Shown here: positions 20,480 through 29,348 of the stretch, piece by piece | Numbering within the stretch: the first letter of the stretch is position 1 | Layout: each line of letters starts with the position of its first letter | The notes under the pieces: model-generated | The model's input: the letters and a program-made list of their open reading frames with translations, nothing else | What the model was told of the DNA's origin: nothing | Databases searched by the model: none | Assembly (NCBI GenBank): GCA_038144955.1 | Contig: JAYQOT010000003.1 | Span: 9,233 to 73,232 of the forward strand | Source: Ga0077527 sp038144955 | GTDB lineage: Bacteria; Pseudomonadota; Gammaproteobacteria; Burkholderiales; SG8-41 | DNA: 64,000 nucleotides | Direction: 5' to 3' | Position numbers and translations under genes: made by a program

Positions 20480-21605
20480 AGCAGTTGCTGTAATGATGGT
20501 CGCCGCATCGGCGTTGGTGGGGTGTAAATCGGTTGAGATACCTACCAAAAAAATCGACTACAAATCCTCGACCAACCCCAAGCTGCCCCCGCTGGAAGTT
20601 CCGCCCGACCTGGCGCGTCCCAGTACCGATGACCGTTTCAGGATTCCAGACGTCAATCCCAAGGGGTCGGCCACCTATTCGGATTACAACAGGGAACGCA
20701 CGGGCAAACCGCGGGTGTCCTCCGCCACGTCCGCAGTGCTACCCAAGATCGAAAATATCAGCATTGAGCGCGCCGGTACCCAGCGCTGGCTGGTGGTTCC
20801 CGGAACCCCGGAGAAAATCTGGCCCATCGTCAAGGAGTTCTGGCAGGAAAACGGCTTTCTGGTGAATGTCGAAATGCCTGAAGCCGGCGTCATGGAAACG
20901 GACTGGGCCGAAAATCGCGCGAAAATTCCCGAAGGCGGTCTTCGCGGTTTGCTCGGCGGTTTTCTGAACAGCATGTATTCCACCAGCGAACGTGACAAGT
21001 TCCGCACCCGTCTTGAACCCGGAGCACAGCCCGGGACCACGGAAATTTATGTCAGCCATCGCGGCATGGAAGAGGTTTTCATTAACGAAACTAAAGACCA
21101 GCTGCGTTGGCAACCACGGAAACCGGACCCGGACCTTGAGGCGACGATGCTGCGCCAGATGATGGTCCGTTTAGGGGTGCAGGAGGAGCGTGCCAGTGCC
21201 CAGATAGCATCCGTAAAACTGGATCCGCAGGCGAAAATTGAGCGCGGCAGTGAAGGTGGACGGTTGTCTTTGACCGACCAGTTCGACCGCGCCTGGCGCA
21301 GGGTAGGCCTAGCGCTGGATAGGGTCGGCTTTACCGTTGAGGACCGTGATCGTTCCAAGGGTCTGTATTTCGTTCGTTACATAGATCCGGATTCGGATCT
21401 GAAAACAGCCGAAAACAAGAGCTGGCTATCCAAGCTGATGTTCTGGCGCAGTACCGAGAAGGTTCCCAGCAAGGAACAGTACCGCATTCTGGTTCAGGGG
21501 GATGCAAAAGGGAGCGAAGTCCGGATTCTCGACAAGAACGGCAGCAGGGAGCAGTCTGATACCGCCAACCGGATCTTGACCCTGCTCTACGATCAATTGA
21601 AGTGA
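20466..21605 (+). CDS. bamC: outer membrane assembly lipoprotein BamC
   Basis: Lipoprotein of the Bam beta-barrel assembly complex. The ATG at 20466 gives 379 aa with signal peptide and lipobox LVGC (Cys at about residue 19). After the Cys comes an extended unstructured segment rich in Pro and Lys that in E. coli binds BamD, then two helix-grip domains (about residues 95-210 and 270-375). The start lies within the end of dapA, so translation is probably coupled. Together with bamE at 1708, two Bam subunits are encoded in this window, each paired with a dap gene. Confidence 0.92.
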   Translation: MSLLKAVAVMMVAASALVGCKSVEIPTKKIDYKSSTNPKLPPLEVPPDLARPSTDDRFRIPDVNPKGSATYSDYNRERTGKPRVSSATSAVLPKIENISIERAGTQRWLVVPGTPEKIWPIVKEFWQENGFLVNVEMPEAGVMETDWAENRAKIPEGGLRGLLGGFLNSMYSTSERDKFRTRLEPGAQPGTTEIYVSHRGMEEVFINETKDQLRWQPRKPDPDLEATMLRQMMVRLGVQEERASAQIASVKLDPQAKIERGSEGGRLSLTDQFDRAWRRVGLALDRVGFTVEDRDRSKGLYFVRYIDPDSDLKTAENKSWLSKLMFWRSTEKVPSKEQYRILVQGDAKGSEVRILDKNGSREQSDTANRILTLLYDQLK

Positions 21606-21678
21606 GGGCTTTGCGCTTGTTGCCTGCCCGTAACCCCCGGCCGCAGGTTTTCCCCTCCAGTTTTCCGATTTTTCGCCG

Positions 21679-22449
21679 ATGATGCGCTTCGCTTCGCTGG
21701 GTAGCGGCAGTGAAGGCAACGGGTTGGTGGTGGAGGCGGGCAGTACCCGGCTGCTGCTTGATTGCGGTTTCAGCATTGCGGAAACCGTGCGTCGGCTTGA
21801 GCGACTGGGATTGCAGCCGGATATGCTCGATGCGGTTCTGGTTACACATGAGCATGAAGATCACGTCGGCGGTGTTTCAAGGTTTGCCTCGCGATACGAT
21901 ATTCCGGTGTATTTGACGCATGGTACCCGTGCCGCGTCTCTCAATGGCAACGGTGACTTTGCCGATTCGGTTCTGATTGACAGTCATGACCAGTTTTCAG
22001 TCGGGGATATCGAGATTTTCCCTTACCCGGTGCCCCATGATGCACGGGAGCCTACCCAGTTTGTTTTCAGTGACGGCCAGTCACGTCTGGGAGTGCTGAC
22101 GGATGCCGGATCATCGACCCCGCATATCGAGGAGATGCTGTCCGGACTGGATGGACTGGTAATCGAATGCAACCATGATCCTGCAATGCTGGCGAACAGC
22201 GCCTATCCGGAGCGGCTGAAAGAGCGGATCGGCGGCCGGCTTGGCCATCTCGGCAACGCCCAGGCTGCACAGATCCTGTCCAGAATCGATACGCAACATT
22301 TGCAACACGTCATTGCCGCCCACTTGTCGCAGAAAAACAACCGACCGGAACTGGCTGCCGCGGCGCTGTCTGCTGCGCTGAATTGCACCCAGGACTGGAT
22401 CGGCATAGCCTCCCAGGCCGAAGGTTTTGCCTGGCGTATGCTGGACTGA
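21679..22449 (+). CDS. metallo-beta-lactamase fold hydrolase (YycJ/VicX-like)
   Basis: Metal-dependent hydrolase of 256 aa in the MBL superfamily. The N-terminal FASLGSGSEGNG strand-turn and the metal motif HEHEDH (about residues 56-61) are clear, with further ligands in VPHDA and TDAGSS. The C-terminal HLSQKNN is typical of the YycJ/PhnP-like subgroup. No signal peptide is present, so it is cytoplasmic. The exact substrate is not known; nuclease or phosphodiesterase activity is possible. It follows bamC by 73 bp and ends at a strong hairpin. Confidence 0.85.
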   Translation: MMRFASLGSGSEGNGLVVEAGSTRLLLDCGFSIAETVRRLERLGLQPDMLDAVLVTHEHEDHVGGVSRFASRYDIPVYLTHGTRAASLNGNGDFADSVLIDSHDQFSVGDIEIFPYPVPHDAREPTQFVFSDGQSRLGVLTDAGSSTPHIEEMLSGLDGLVIECNHDPAMLANSAYPERLKERIGGRLGHLGNAQAAQILSRIDTQHLQHVIAAHLSQKNNRPELAAAALSAALNCTQDWIGIASQAEGFAWRMLD

Positions 22450-22470
22450 CCGGAAATGTATTTGCCAAAA

Positions 22471-22498
22471 GAAAAAGCCGGCTTTCGCCGGCTTTTTC
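22471..22498. terminator. bidirectional intrinsic terminator
   Basis: A perfect 12-bp stem (GAAAAAGCCGGC and its complement) with a TTTC loop and T-runs on both strands. It serves the MBL gene on the plus strand and the alanine-rich lipoprotein gene on the minus strand. Confidence 0.9.
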
Positions 22499-22516
22499 AA
22501 TGCTGCTGTTAAAGCC

Positions 22517-22798
22517 TTATTTCTTTACCGCATCTTTCGCGGCATCTTTTACGGCTTCCTTGGCTGCATCTTTTGCTGCATCCATCGCCTTGTCTTTTGC
22601 GGCGTCGGCGGCGGCAGGTGCATCAGCTTTCGGGGCATCTGCAGCAGGGGCGGCAGCATCAGCTTTCGGTGCATCGGCCGGGGCAGCGGCAGGTGCCGGA
22701 GCAGGCGCCGGAGCAGGTGCCGGAGCGGGGGCGGGTTTGTCGCCGCAGGCGGCCAGGCCGATTGACAACAGGGCGGCAATGAGGAGAGAGCGATTCAT
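22517..22798 (-). CDS. small Ala/Pro/Lys-rich repeat lipoprotein
   Basis: Predicted lipoprotein of 93 aa with a signal peptide and lipobox LAAC (Cys18). The mature chain is low-complexity throughout. First comes a run of Pro-Ala dipeptides (about residues 22-37), then copies of a DAPKADA-like heptad (about 42-65), then a Lys/Asp/Ala segment of AAKD-type repeats (66-93) that would form an amphipathic helix. It resembles a tethered spacer or a Lpp-like envelope protein, but I cannot name a family. Composition and lipobox support a real gene; the function is unknown. Confidence 0.7.
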   Translation of the reverse strand: MNRSLLIAALLSIGLAACGDKPAPAPAPAPAPAPAPAAAPADAPKADAAAPAADAPKADAPAAADAAKDKAMDAAKDAAKEAVKDAAKDAVKK

Positions 22799-22943
22799 GA
22801 TGTAACTGTCCTTCGAAGATGGTTGATATTTGGATGGCCGGATTTATCGTCACATGCGTGAAGACTGTGGGCACGCTAAACCCGTTACCGGCGCGCATGC
22901 TAACAGCGTACGGATCAACTCAAGAGGGGCGTGCTACAAACCG

Positions 22944-23444
22944 TCACAATCCCGTGACGTTGGTGGCCAGAGGCGGGCCCGCGCAATCCTCAATTTCACT
23001 GAAGCGATCGACCAGTTGCTGGGCGCCTGTGGCATCGTGGGTGCCCTGTGCCGCGCGCATGTGATCATAGTGGAAGCGGTGCACATAATGGCTGCCGTCA
23101 AAAACCACAAACGGATCGTAGACATGCTTGGCGCCGCGCAGAGTTTCCCGGACACGGCAGGCATGGCTGAACTGTTGTGCAAAGCCGATGAACCGTGAGA
23201 ATTCGGCAGCCAGCGGGCGGGTTTCATGCAGAATGATCAATACCCGATTGGTGCGATTGGCAAGCAAAAACTGCCGCAGCAGTTCGATGCGCGCCGGAGA
23301 GTTCCATTCCCGACTCAAGGTTTTGTCAAAAACGCGGATGATCTGCTGCGTCAGCGGGATCATCCCGTTTATGATCTGTTCATATTCGTTGTTGCTTTCG
23401 AACCGCCGGTATTCGGCATTAGGCGGATTGCCGGTCATATCCAT
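22944..23444 (-). CDS. conserved hypothetical protein downstream of roxA
   Basis: Protein of 166 aa, unrecognised with certainty. The start at 23444 has GAGGT a few bases upstream on the minus strand, and it lies 16 bp after the roxA stop, so the two form an operon. No signal peptide or membrane segment. A central stretch (RVLIILHETRPLAAEFSRF) and the later VYDPFVVFDGSHYVHRFHYD look like a folded alpha/beta domain with conserved His, Asp and Tyr. Such a protein often accompanies GNAT or cupin genes in betaproteobacteria (possibly DUF7931), but that is memory rather than a search. Confidence 0.6.
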   Translation of the reverse strand: MDMTGNPPNAEYRRFESNNEYEQIINGMIPLTQQIIRVFDKTLSREWNSPARIELLRQFLLANRTNRVLIILHETRPLAAEFSRFIGFAQQFSHACRVRETLRGAKHVYDPFVVFDGSHYVHRFHYDHMRAAQGTHDATGAQQLVDRFSEIEDCAGPPLATNVTGL

Positions 23445-23460
23445 CAGCGGACCTCATTGT

Positions 23461-24591
23461 TCAAGGGGCGTACGCCCCGGGGTGCAGATAGCCGGCCCGG
23501 TACCAGTCGTACAGGGTATTCAGCGCGGCAGCGGACAAAGTACGGATGCCGGTCAGTATTCTGCGATCGGCAAGTCGCTGGAGGAGAGTGGTGCAACCGG
23601 CGGGAGGCTGCAGGCGGTTACCGTTGATATAAAAGGCGCGGTTGTCGTAAAGCAGTATGGATTTCGGGTCGAGACGCAGACCGTGCATATTGACTGCACG
23701 TTTGAAAGCGCTGCGCGATAACGACCGACGGGGTGCGGAAAACATGATGTGGGGTTTGGGCGTGCTCAGATCCGTGCCGATGAAATTCAGCATATCTGCA
23801 CGCGACCAGCGGGCGTGACGGAGCAGGTTGAGCAGCTTACGGGTCATTTGGCTGTCGATGCGTGCGGGGCGGTGCGTTGCACGGAGTTGCGGATCGACAT
23901 AATGCTCCCGAACATCAAGATGATCGGCAAGGAAGTCGAAAAAACGATTGCAAAGATCTTGTGCGGAAGGAGCGCGGAATCCGACTGAGTAGGTGATGCA
24001 GGGGGTTACGGCGACGCCGTCATGTGCCCAACGTGGCGGCAGGTAAAGCATGTCTCCTGGATCCAATGTCCATTCGTCCATTGCACGGAAATTGCGCAGG
24101 ATTTTCAGTGGTGCATTTTCAACCAGGCTCAGGTCGCGTTGATTGCTGATCCGCCAGTTTCGCTTGCCCTCGCCCTGGACCAGAAATACGTCATAGCTGT
24201 CGAAATGGGGGCCGACGCCGCCTCCGGGTGGTGCGTAGCTCACCATCAAATCGTCGAGGCGGGCATAGGGAATGAAAGAAAAAGGTGCCAGCAGTTCCCC
24301 GGCCTGGGGATGCACAAGGTTGACGCCCTGTACCAGCAACGTCCAGTTGCGCCGCGGCAGCCTGCTGAAGTCATTCTTGCGGAATGGCCCGTGAGAAACC
24401 TGCCATTGTTTGCCTTTTCGCAATATCAACCGCGCCTCGGTTTCAGGATATTGCGCGAGTTCGAGCAAGTCGCTGGGTGTCAGTGCACTGGCAGCAGATG
24501 GCAGGGCAAGGCGAGACAACAGGGGTGTTTTTTGCCAGTGTCGGCGCAGGAATTGAGCTGGCGCAAGGCTATTGAGCAGTTTATGGCGCAT
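23461..24591 (-). CDS. roxA: ribosomal oxygenase RoxA/YcfD (JmjC cupin, uL16 arginine hydroxylase)
   Basis: Fe(II)- and 2-oxoglutarate-dependent oxygenase that, in E. coli, hydroxylates an arginine of ribosomal protein L16. It has 376 aa. The JmjC core shows the metal motif HxD in GPHFDSYDVFLVQG (about residue 130) and the distal His in PPRWAHDGVA (about residue 190). The N terminus FLRRHWQKTPLL is a signature of the family, and the C-terminal winged-helix region is present. Next to it lies a small unknown gene. It diverges from slyD. Confidence 0.92.
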   Translation of the reverse strand: MRHKLLNSLAPAQFLRRHWQKTPLLSRLALPSAASALTPSDLLELAQYPETEARLILRKGKQWQVSHGPFRKNDFSRLPRRNWTLLVQGVNLVHPQAGELLAPFSFIPYARLDDLMVSYAPPGGGVGPHFDSYDVFLVQGEGKRNWRISNQRDLSLVENAPLKILRNFRAMDEWTLDPGDMLYLPPRWAHDGVAVTPCITYSVGFRAPSAQDLCNRFFDFLADHLDVREHYVDPQLRATHRPARIDSQMTRKLLNLLRHARWSRADMLNFIGTDLSTPKPHIMFSAPRRSLSRSAFKRAVNMHGLRLDPKSILLYDNRAFYINGNRLQPPAGCTTLLQRLADRRILTGIRTLSAAALNTLYDWYRAGYLHPGAYAP

Positions 24592-24766
24592 TGCGCATGA
24601 TTATAAGTTCAGTGCGCTTGACCCGGAGGCGCTTTCTTCACAGAATCCACAATGGAAACAGGAGTTGCTCCAGTGTCGCAGGACACGAATGCCGCGGCTC
24701 CCGTCTGGCGCGGGCTTGCAACCTTTTCCGTGCCCTGGAAAAGTAATTACTAATCGGAAAAAACTG

Positions 24767-25246
24767 ATGCAGATCGCAAAAAATACCGTTGTAACGCTGA
24801 ATTTCGAGTTGATGGACGCACAGGGCAACTTGATCGAAAAAACAGAACAGCCCATGGCCTATTTGCATGGCGGGTATCACGGCATGTTTCCCCTCGTCGA
24901 ACAGGCGCTGGATGGGAAGTCGGCCGGTGACACTTGCCGCGTACGTCTGGCACCGGGTGACGCCTTCGGGGAATACGATGCCGAGCTGGTGCATGTGGAG
25001 TCACGCAGCAAATTTCCTGCGGAAGTTGCGGTGGGTATGCAGTTTGAGGGCCGTGGTGAGCAGTCGGGACAGGCTACGGTCTATACGGTGACGGATGTTG
25101 CCGATGACAAGGTTGTAGTTGACGGCAATCATCCCCTGGCAGGGCAGACACTGGATTTTCAATGTACCGTGACCGAGGTACGGGCTGCGACCGGGGAGGA
25201 GCTCGAGCATGGCCATGTGCATGGTCCGCACGGCCATCACCATTAA
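24767..25246 (+). CDS. slyD: FKBP-type peptidyl-prolyl isomerase SlyD
   Basis: Cytoplasmic prolyl isomerase and chaperone that can also bind nickel. The ATG at 24767 gives 159 aa; the ORF upstream of it lacks homology. The FKBP domain is interrupted by the insert-in-flap domain (about residues 70-130). Family motifs are LHGGYHGMFPLVEQALDG and APGDAFGEYD. The tail HGHVHGPHGHHH is His-rich, as in nickel-binding SlyD proteins, though shorter than in E. coli and without Cys. It converges with mutS, with only 21 bp between them. Confidence 0.93.
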   Translation: MQIAKNTVVTLNFELMDAQGNLIEKTEQPMAYLHGGYHGMFPLVEQALDGKSAGDTCRVRLAPGDAFGEYDAELVHVESRSKFPAEVAVGMQFEGRGEQSGQATVYTVTDVADDKVVVDGNHPLAGQTLDFQCTVTEVRAATGEELEHGHVHGPHGHHH

Positions 25247-25267
25247 AATAAATTAAAACCGATACCC

Positions 25268-27847
25268 TTATTCTTCCGGGTCTTTACCGGCCATTTCGTG
25301 CAGCCGGTACAGAAGAGCGAGTGCATCGCGTGGTGTCAGCGCGTCCGGATCGCAGTCGCGTAGGGCATCCACCGCAGGGTTAGGTTCGGCGGCGGGTGGG
25401 GCTGCGGCAGCGGACCCCGGACTGAACAAATCCCCCTGCGGAATCTGTGCCGCAGCCGCCGCTTCGAGCCCGGCGAGGTGCTTGCGGGCGCTGCGGATCA
25501 CCGCCGATGGCACCCCCGCCAGCTTTGCCACCTGAAGACCATAGCTGCGACTCGCCGGTCCTTCTTCAACACTGTGCAGAAAGACTATGCTGTCCTTGTG
25601 TTCCACGGCATCAAGGTGCACGTTTGCAACCTGTTTGTATTCGGCTGCAAGCTGTGTCAATTCGAAGTAATGAGTGGCGAACAGTGTATAGCTGCCATTG
25701 CGTTCTATCAGGTGGCGTGCGATTGCCCAGGCCAGCGCCAGGCCGTCGTAAGTCGAAGTTCCACGGCCGATTTCATCCATCAGGACCAGACTGCTGGACG
25801 TGGCATGGTGCAGGATAAAAGCGGCCTCCGTCATTTCCACCATGAACGTCGATCGTCCGCCAGCCAGATCATCGGCTGCGCCGATGCGGGTGAAAATCCG
25901 GTCCAGCGGACCCAGCCGGGCACGGTTTGCAGGAACAAACGACCCGCAATGCGCAAGCAGGGCAATCAAGGCCGTCTGCCGCATATAGGTGGACTTTCCC
26001 CCCATGTTGGGTCCGGTGATCAGCAGCATGCGCCGCATGGCTGAGAGCTGCGTGTTATTGGCGATGAAAGGCTTGGTTTGTGCCTCGACTACCGGATGGC
26101 GTCCGCCGGTGATTTCGATAACCGGGTCTTCGACAAACTCCGGCATTGTCCAGTCGAGAGCAATTGCACGTTCGGCATAGGCGGCGAGCAGGTCGAGTTC
26201 GGCGAGGGCGTTTGCGGCAGCTTGCAGTGCCGGAACGTGCGGAGTCAGCTCTCCGAGCAATTGATCGTAGAGGAGTTTTTCCCTGGCAAGGGCGCGGTCC
26301 TGTGCGGACAGAGCCTTGTCCTCGAAGGTTTTCAGTTCCGGCGTGATGTAGCGCTCGGCATTTTTCAGGGTCTGCCGGCGGCGGTAATCGTCAGGTACCT
26401 TTTCCGATTGTGCCCTTGTGACTTCGATATAAAAACCGTGCACCCGGTTGTATTCCACCTTGAGCGTGGTGATGCCGGTGCGCGTCCGTTCGCGGATTTC
26501 CAGCTCGGAGAGAAAAGTACCGCAGTTTTCCTGGATGCCTCGCAATTCGTCGAGTTCAGCATCGTATCCATCGGCGATGACGCCACCTTCGCGTATCACC
26601 GCCGACGGCTCGGGTCTGATTGATGAGGTCAGCAGGGAGACCAGCGCTTCCTGTGGCGAAAGTGCTGTAGCGAGCTGTGCGAGTCGGCCATCTGCATCGG
26701 CGTTAATGGCGGTGAGCAGTTCGGGCAGCCTCCTCAGTGAATCCCGCAGCGATGACAGGTCGCGTGGTCGTGCAGTGGTTAGGGCGATGCGGGCCGTGAT
26801 GCGTTCAATATCGGCAAGGTGGCGCATGACATTGCGTACTGCCGTGCCGCGGCCATCATCAATCAATCGGGCTACTGCCTGGTGTAGCGCCTGTATCTGT
26901 TTCCTGTCGGTCAGCGGATGGTGCAGGGCATGACGCATGCGCCGGCTGCCCATGCCGGTTACGCAGGTATCAAGCAATGACAGCAGCGTCGGTGACTGTT
27001 CACCGCGTATCGTTTCGGTCAGCTCGAGATTGCGCCTGGTCGACGGATCCATGCGCAACCAGGCACCCTCGGATTCGACAGTGAGCCCGGTAATATGGGA
27101 AAGATCCGTGCCCTGGGTCGATTTTGCGTAATCGAAAAGGGCGCCTGCGGCCGCTACCGCCATATCCATGTCTTTTGCACCATAACCGCTGAGATCATGG
27201 GTGCCGAACTGTGCACACAGCATTCGCAGTGCATTTTCCGCATCAAAGCGCCATAGCGGCAGGCGGCGGACGGCAAAACGCGCTTCATCGACCAGGTCTG
27301 AACCTTCTGCAACCAGTACTTCCGCGGGCTGCAGGCGTTCCAGTTCGGCAACGAGGTTTGCGGTCGATGTTTCCATCACGCAGAACCGTCCGGAAGAAAG
27401 TGATAGCCATGCCAGCCCGAGTTGATTGCCGTTGCAGTAGGCTGACAGCAGCAGGTTTTCACTTTTTTCATCCAGCAGCGCCGATTCGGTCAGAGTGCCG
27501 GGCGTGACAATGCGAACCACCTTGCGTTCGACCGGACCCTTGGAGGTGGCAGGGTCACCTATTTGCTCGCAGATCGCCGCTGATTCACCGAGCCTGACCA
27601 GCTTTGCAAGATATTGGTCAACGGAATGGAATGGTACCCCGGCCATTTTGATCGGGGCTCCCGCGGATTCCCCGCGAGTGGTCAGCGTGATATCCAGCAG
27701 GCGCGATGCCCGTTCGGCATCGTCAAAAAAGAGTTCATAGAAGTCGCCCATCCGGTAGAGCACCAGCACGTCCGGATGTTCCGACTTGATGCGCAGATAT
27801 TGCTGCATCATCGGGGTGTGCGCGGACGTCGTCGCTGCGGATTTCAT
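25268..27847 (-). CDS. mutS: DNA mismatch repair protein MutS
   Basis: Recognises mismatches and recruits MutL, encoded at 50673. At 859 aa it has the usual length. The mismatch-binding motif with Phe-x-Glu (YRMGDFYELFFDDA) is at about residues 31-44. Connector, lever and clamp domains follow. Near residue 610 is Walker A GPNMGGKST, followed by LVLMDEIGRGTSTYDG (Walker B and signature). The C terminus has the short dimerisation tail. No disruption was seen. Confidence 0.98.
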   Translation of the reverse strand: MKSAATTSAHTPMMQQYLRIKSEHPDVLVLYRMGDFYELFFDDAERASRLLDITLTTRGESAGAPIKMAGVPFHSVDQYLAKLVRLGESAAICEQIGDPATSKGPVERKVVRIVTPGTLTESALLDEKSENLLLSAYCNGNQLGLAWLSLSSGRFCVMETSTANLVAELERLQPAEVLVAEGSDLVDEARFAVRRLPLWRFDAENALRMLCAQFGTHDLSGYGAKDMDMAVAAAGALFDYAKSTQGTDLSHITGLTVESEGAWLRMDPSTRRNLELTETIRGEQSPTLLSLLDTCVTGMGSRRMRHALHHPLTDRKQIQALHQAVARLIDDGRGTAVRNVMRHLADIERITARIALTTARPRDLSSLRDSLRRLPELLTAINADADGRLAQLATALSPQEALVSLLTSSIRPEPSAVIREGGVIADGYDAELDELRGIQENCGTFLSELEIRERTRTGITTLKVEYNRVHGFYIEVTRAQSEKVPDDYRRRQTLKNAERYITPELKTFEDKALSAQDRALAREKLLYDQLLGELTPHVPALQAAANALAELDLLAAYAERAIALDWTMPEFVEDPVIEITGGRHPVVEAQTKPFIANNTQLSAMRRMLLITGPNMGGKSTYMRQTALIALLAHCGSFVPANRARLGPLDRIFTRIGAADDLAGGRSTFMVEMTEAAFILHHATSSSLVLMDEIGRGTSTYDGLALAWAIARHLIERNGSYTLFATHYFELTQLAAEYKQVANVHLDAVEHKDSIVFLHSVEEGPASRSYGLQVAKLAGVPSAVIRSARKHLAGLEAAAAAQIPQGDLFSPGSAAAAPPAAEPNPAVDALRDCDPDALTPRDALALLYRLHEMAGKDPEE

Positions 27848-27922
27848 GCGCGTATTTTACGAGATGCCCGGGTGGCCGTGATACCGGGCTGCGTATCCGG
27901 CGCAGTCGCCGGATCGTACATG

Positions 27923-27951
27923 GAAATGGCGCGCCTTGTGCGCGCCATTTC
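27923..27951. terminator. hairpin between the KPR-like gene and mutS
   Basis: A perfect 12-bp stem (GAAATGGCGCGC and its complement) with a 5-nt loop lies after the stop of the ketopantoate-reductase-like gene and before mutS on the minus strand. No T-run follows on the minus strand, so it may be a weak terminator or a processing or regulatory hairpin. Confidence 0.5.
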
Positions 27952-27977
27952 GGTTTTGAAGGAGGCCTGGAGGCCCT

Positions 27978-29048
27978 TTAGGCGGCCTTGCTCCGGTTCT
28001 TTTCCAGCCAGCCATCCACCAGATTCACGGTCGTATCAACGACCGATGATTGCATGCCCTTCTGGGCGGCAATGGTCTTGACCAGGCGATCAACGCGTTC
28101 GATGTTTGGTGCGCCCGCCGCGAGTGCTCGGGCTGCCGACGACGGGCTGCCCAGCGACAGGGCAGCATTGGCGTATTTCTCGAACGGGACCAGGTCTTTT
28201 TCGTTGGCACCCAGAGAAACGCACAATTTGACCACCCAGTTGTAGACAGTGCGCGTGGCATCGATATCACTGTGCACGGCATCCTTGATCGGCCGCATTT
28301 CGTTTTTTTGCACGCAGCGGTAGTTGCCGGCAATCAGCATGGCCCATTTCGCCAGTGGCACGAATACCGAGTCATGTACTTTGAGCTTGACCGGCAATTC
28401 GATTTTCTTGCCGTCGCCCGGATCGAAGCGTACGGCTTCGATGTCGGCTTCGAGCTGGCGCAGGATCGCGGTGTGAGCGTCGGAGTCAAAGCGTGCGGAT
28501 TTGAAATTGGTCGGCAGCCGGACTTGAAGTACGTTGACTTTTTCTTCAGGGGGACGGAATGCCTGGGGGTCGGGACTGCACAGCGTCAGTGTTTTCGGGT
28601 CAAAGCTGTCCCATACTGATGCGTCGGTATAGCAGTCCCGGCAGCCATCGGCGTTCAGCCCGGGGATACGCTTCAGATAGGGCAGCGGCGGCATGTTCAT
28701 GATCGACATGCACGGAACGCGGGATTTGGCCACTTTGTCGAGCAGTTCGCGGACTCCCGGGGAGCGATATTGTGGCTCCTGCATGGCAAGAACGATCAGA
28801 TCATAGTCCGCGGGATTGGCTGAATCAGGGCCGCCTGCCGTAAGCTTTCCGGGCAGGTCGCGGGAACGGATTTCAACGAGACCCTCACGGCCCTTGATCG
28901 GCATGCGCACGATCGCGCCTTCAGAATTGAACAGTTCGGCTTCAGCCGGCAGACAGATCATCTTGACGGTATGTCCGGCCAGCAGCAGTTTGGTTGCCAG
29001 CAACGAGCCATAGGAGGCGCCCAGAATCAGGATCTTATACGTGCGCAT
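27978..29048 (-). CDS. ketopantoate reductase family protein
   Basis: NAD(P)-dependent oxidoreductase of the PanE/ApbA family, 356 aa from the ATG at 29048, preceded by an AAGGA-type site. The N-terminal Rossmann motif is ILGASYGSLLATKLLLAGH. The C-terminal helical domain is more divergent than in true PanE. A Cys-containing insert (DGCRDCYTD, about residue 140) is also unusual. This suggests a paralogue acting on another 2-keto or polyketide-like substrate rather than a housekeeping PanE. It lies between the Vgb-like gene and mutS on the same strand. Confidence 0.72.
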   Translation of the reverse strand: MRTYKILILGASYGSLLATKLLLAGHTVKMICLPAEAELFNSEGAIVRMPIKGREGLVEIRSRDLPGKLTAGGPDSANPADYDLIVLAMQEPQYRSPGVRELLDKVAKSRVPCMSIMNMPPLPYLKRIPGLNADGCRDCYTDASVWDSFDPKTLTLCSPDPQAFRPPEEKVNVLQVRLPTNFKSARFDSDAHTAILRQLEADIEAVRFDPGDGKKIELPVKLKVHDSVFVPLAKWAMLIAGNYRCVQKNEMRPIKDAVHSDIDATRTVYNWVVKLCVSLGANEKDLVPFEKYANAALSLGSPSSAARALAAGAPNIERVDRLVKTIAAQKGMQSSVVDTTVNLVDGWLEKNRSKAA

Positions 29049-29348
29049 TCTCGATACTTTCCTTTTGAAAAAATTGGAGACCGCCGGAAGCGGGAAGCAG
29101 CGGGGTCTAAGGATGTTGCAATCCCCGACAGCAAGCAGTACAGCGGCTATGTTAGTCAGTAAGCCGCTCTGGTGCAACGAGACATCACCAAGTGAAATCG
29201 CGTGGCGCAGGACATTGCGCACTGCAAAATCATGGTTAACTGATCAAGGTTCGATGGCTTGCCATTGGAGGCCGCAAAGATGCAGCAAAATTACGATTCT
29301 CGGGGGCTGTGGCATCGCATCGCAGCATGACAGCCAGTTTGAACAGGC
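29049..29348. other. intergenic region without a recognised gene
   Basis: About 300 bp between two minus-strand genes. It contains an inverted repeat AGCGGCT (29142-29148) and AGCCGCT (29162-29168) but no clear gene, tRNA or terminator. It presumably holds the promoter of the ketopantoate-reductase-like gene. Confidence 0.5.
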
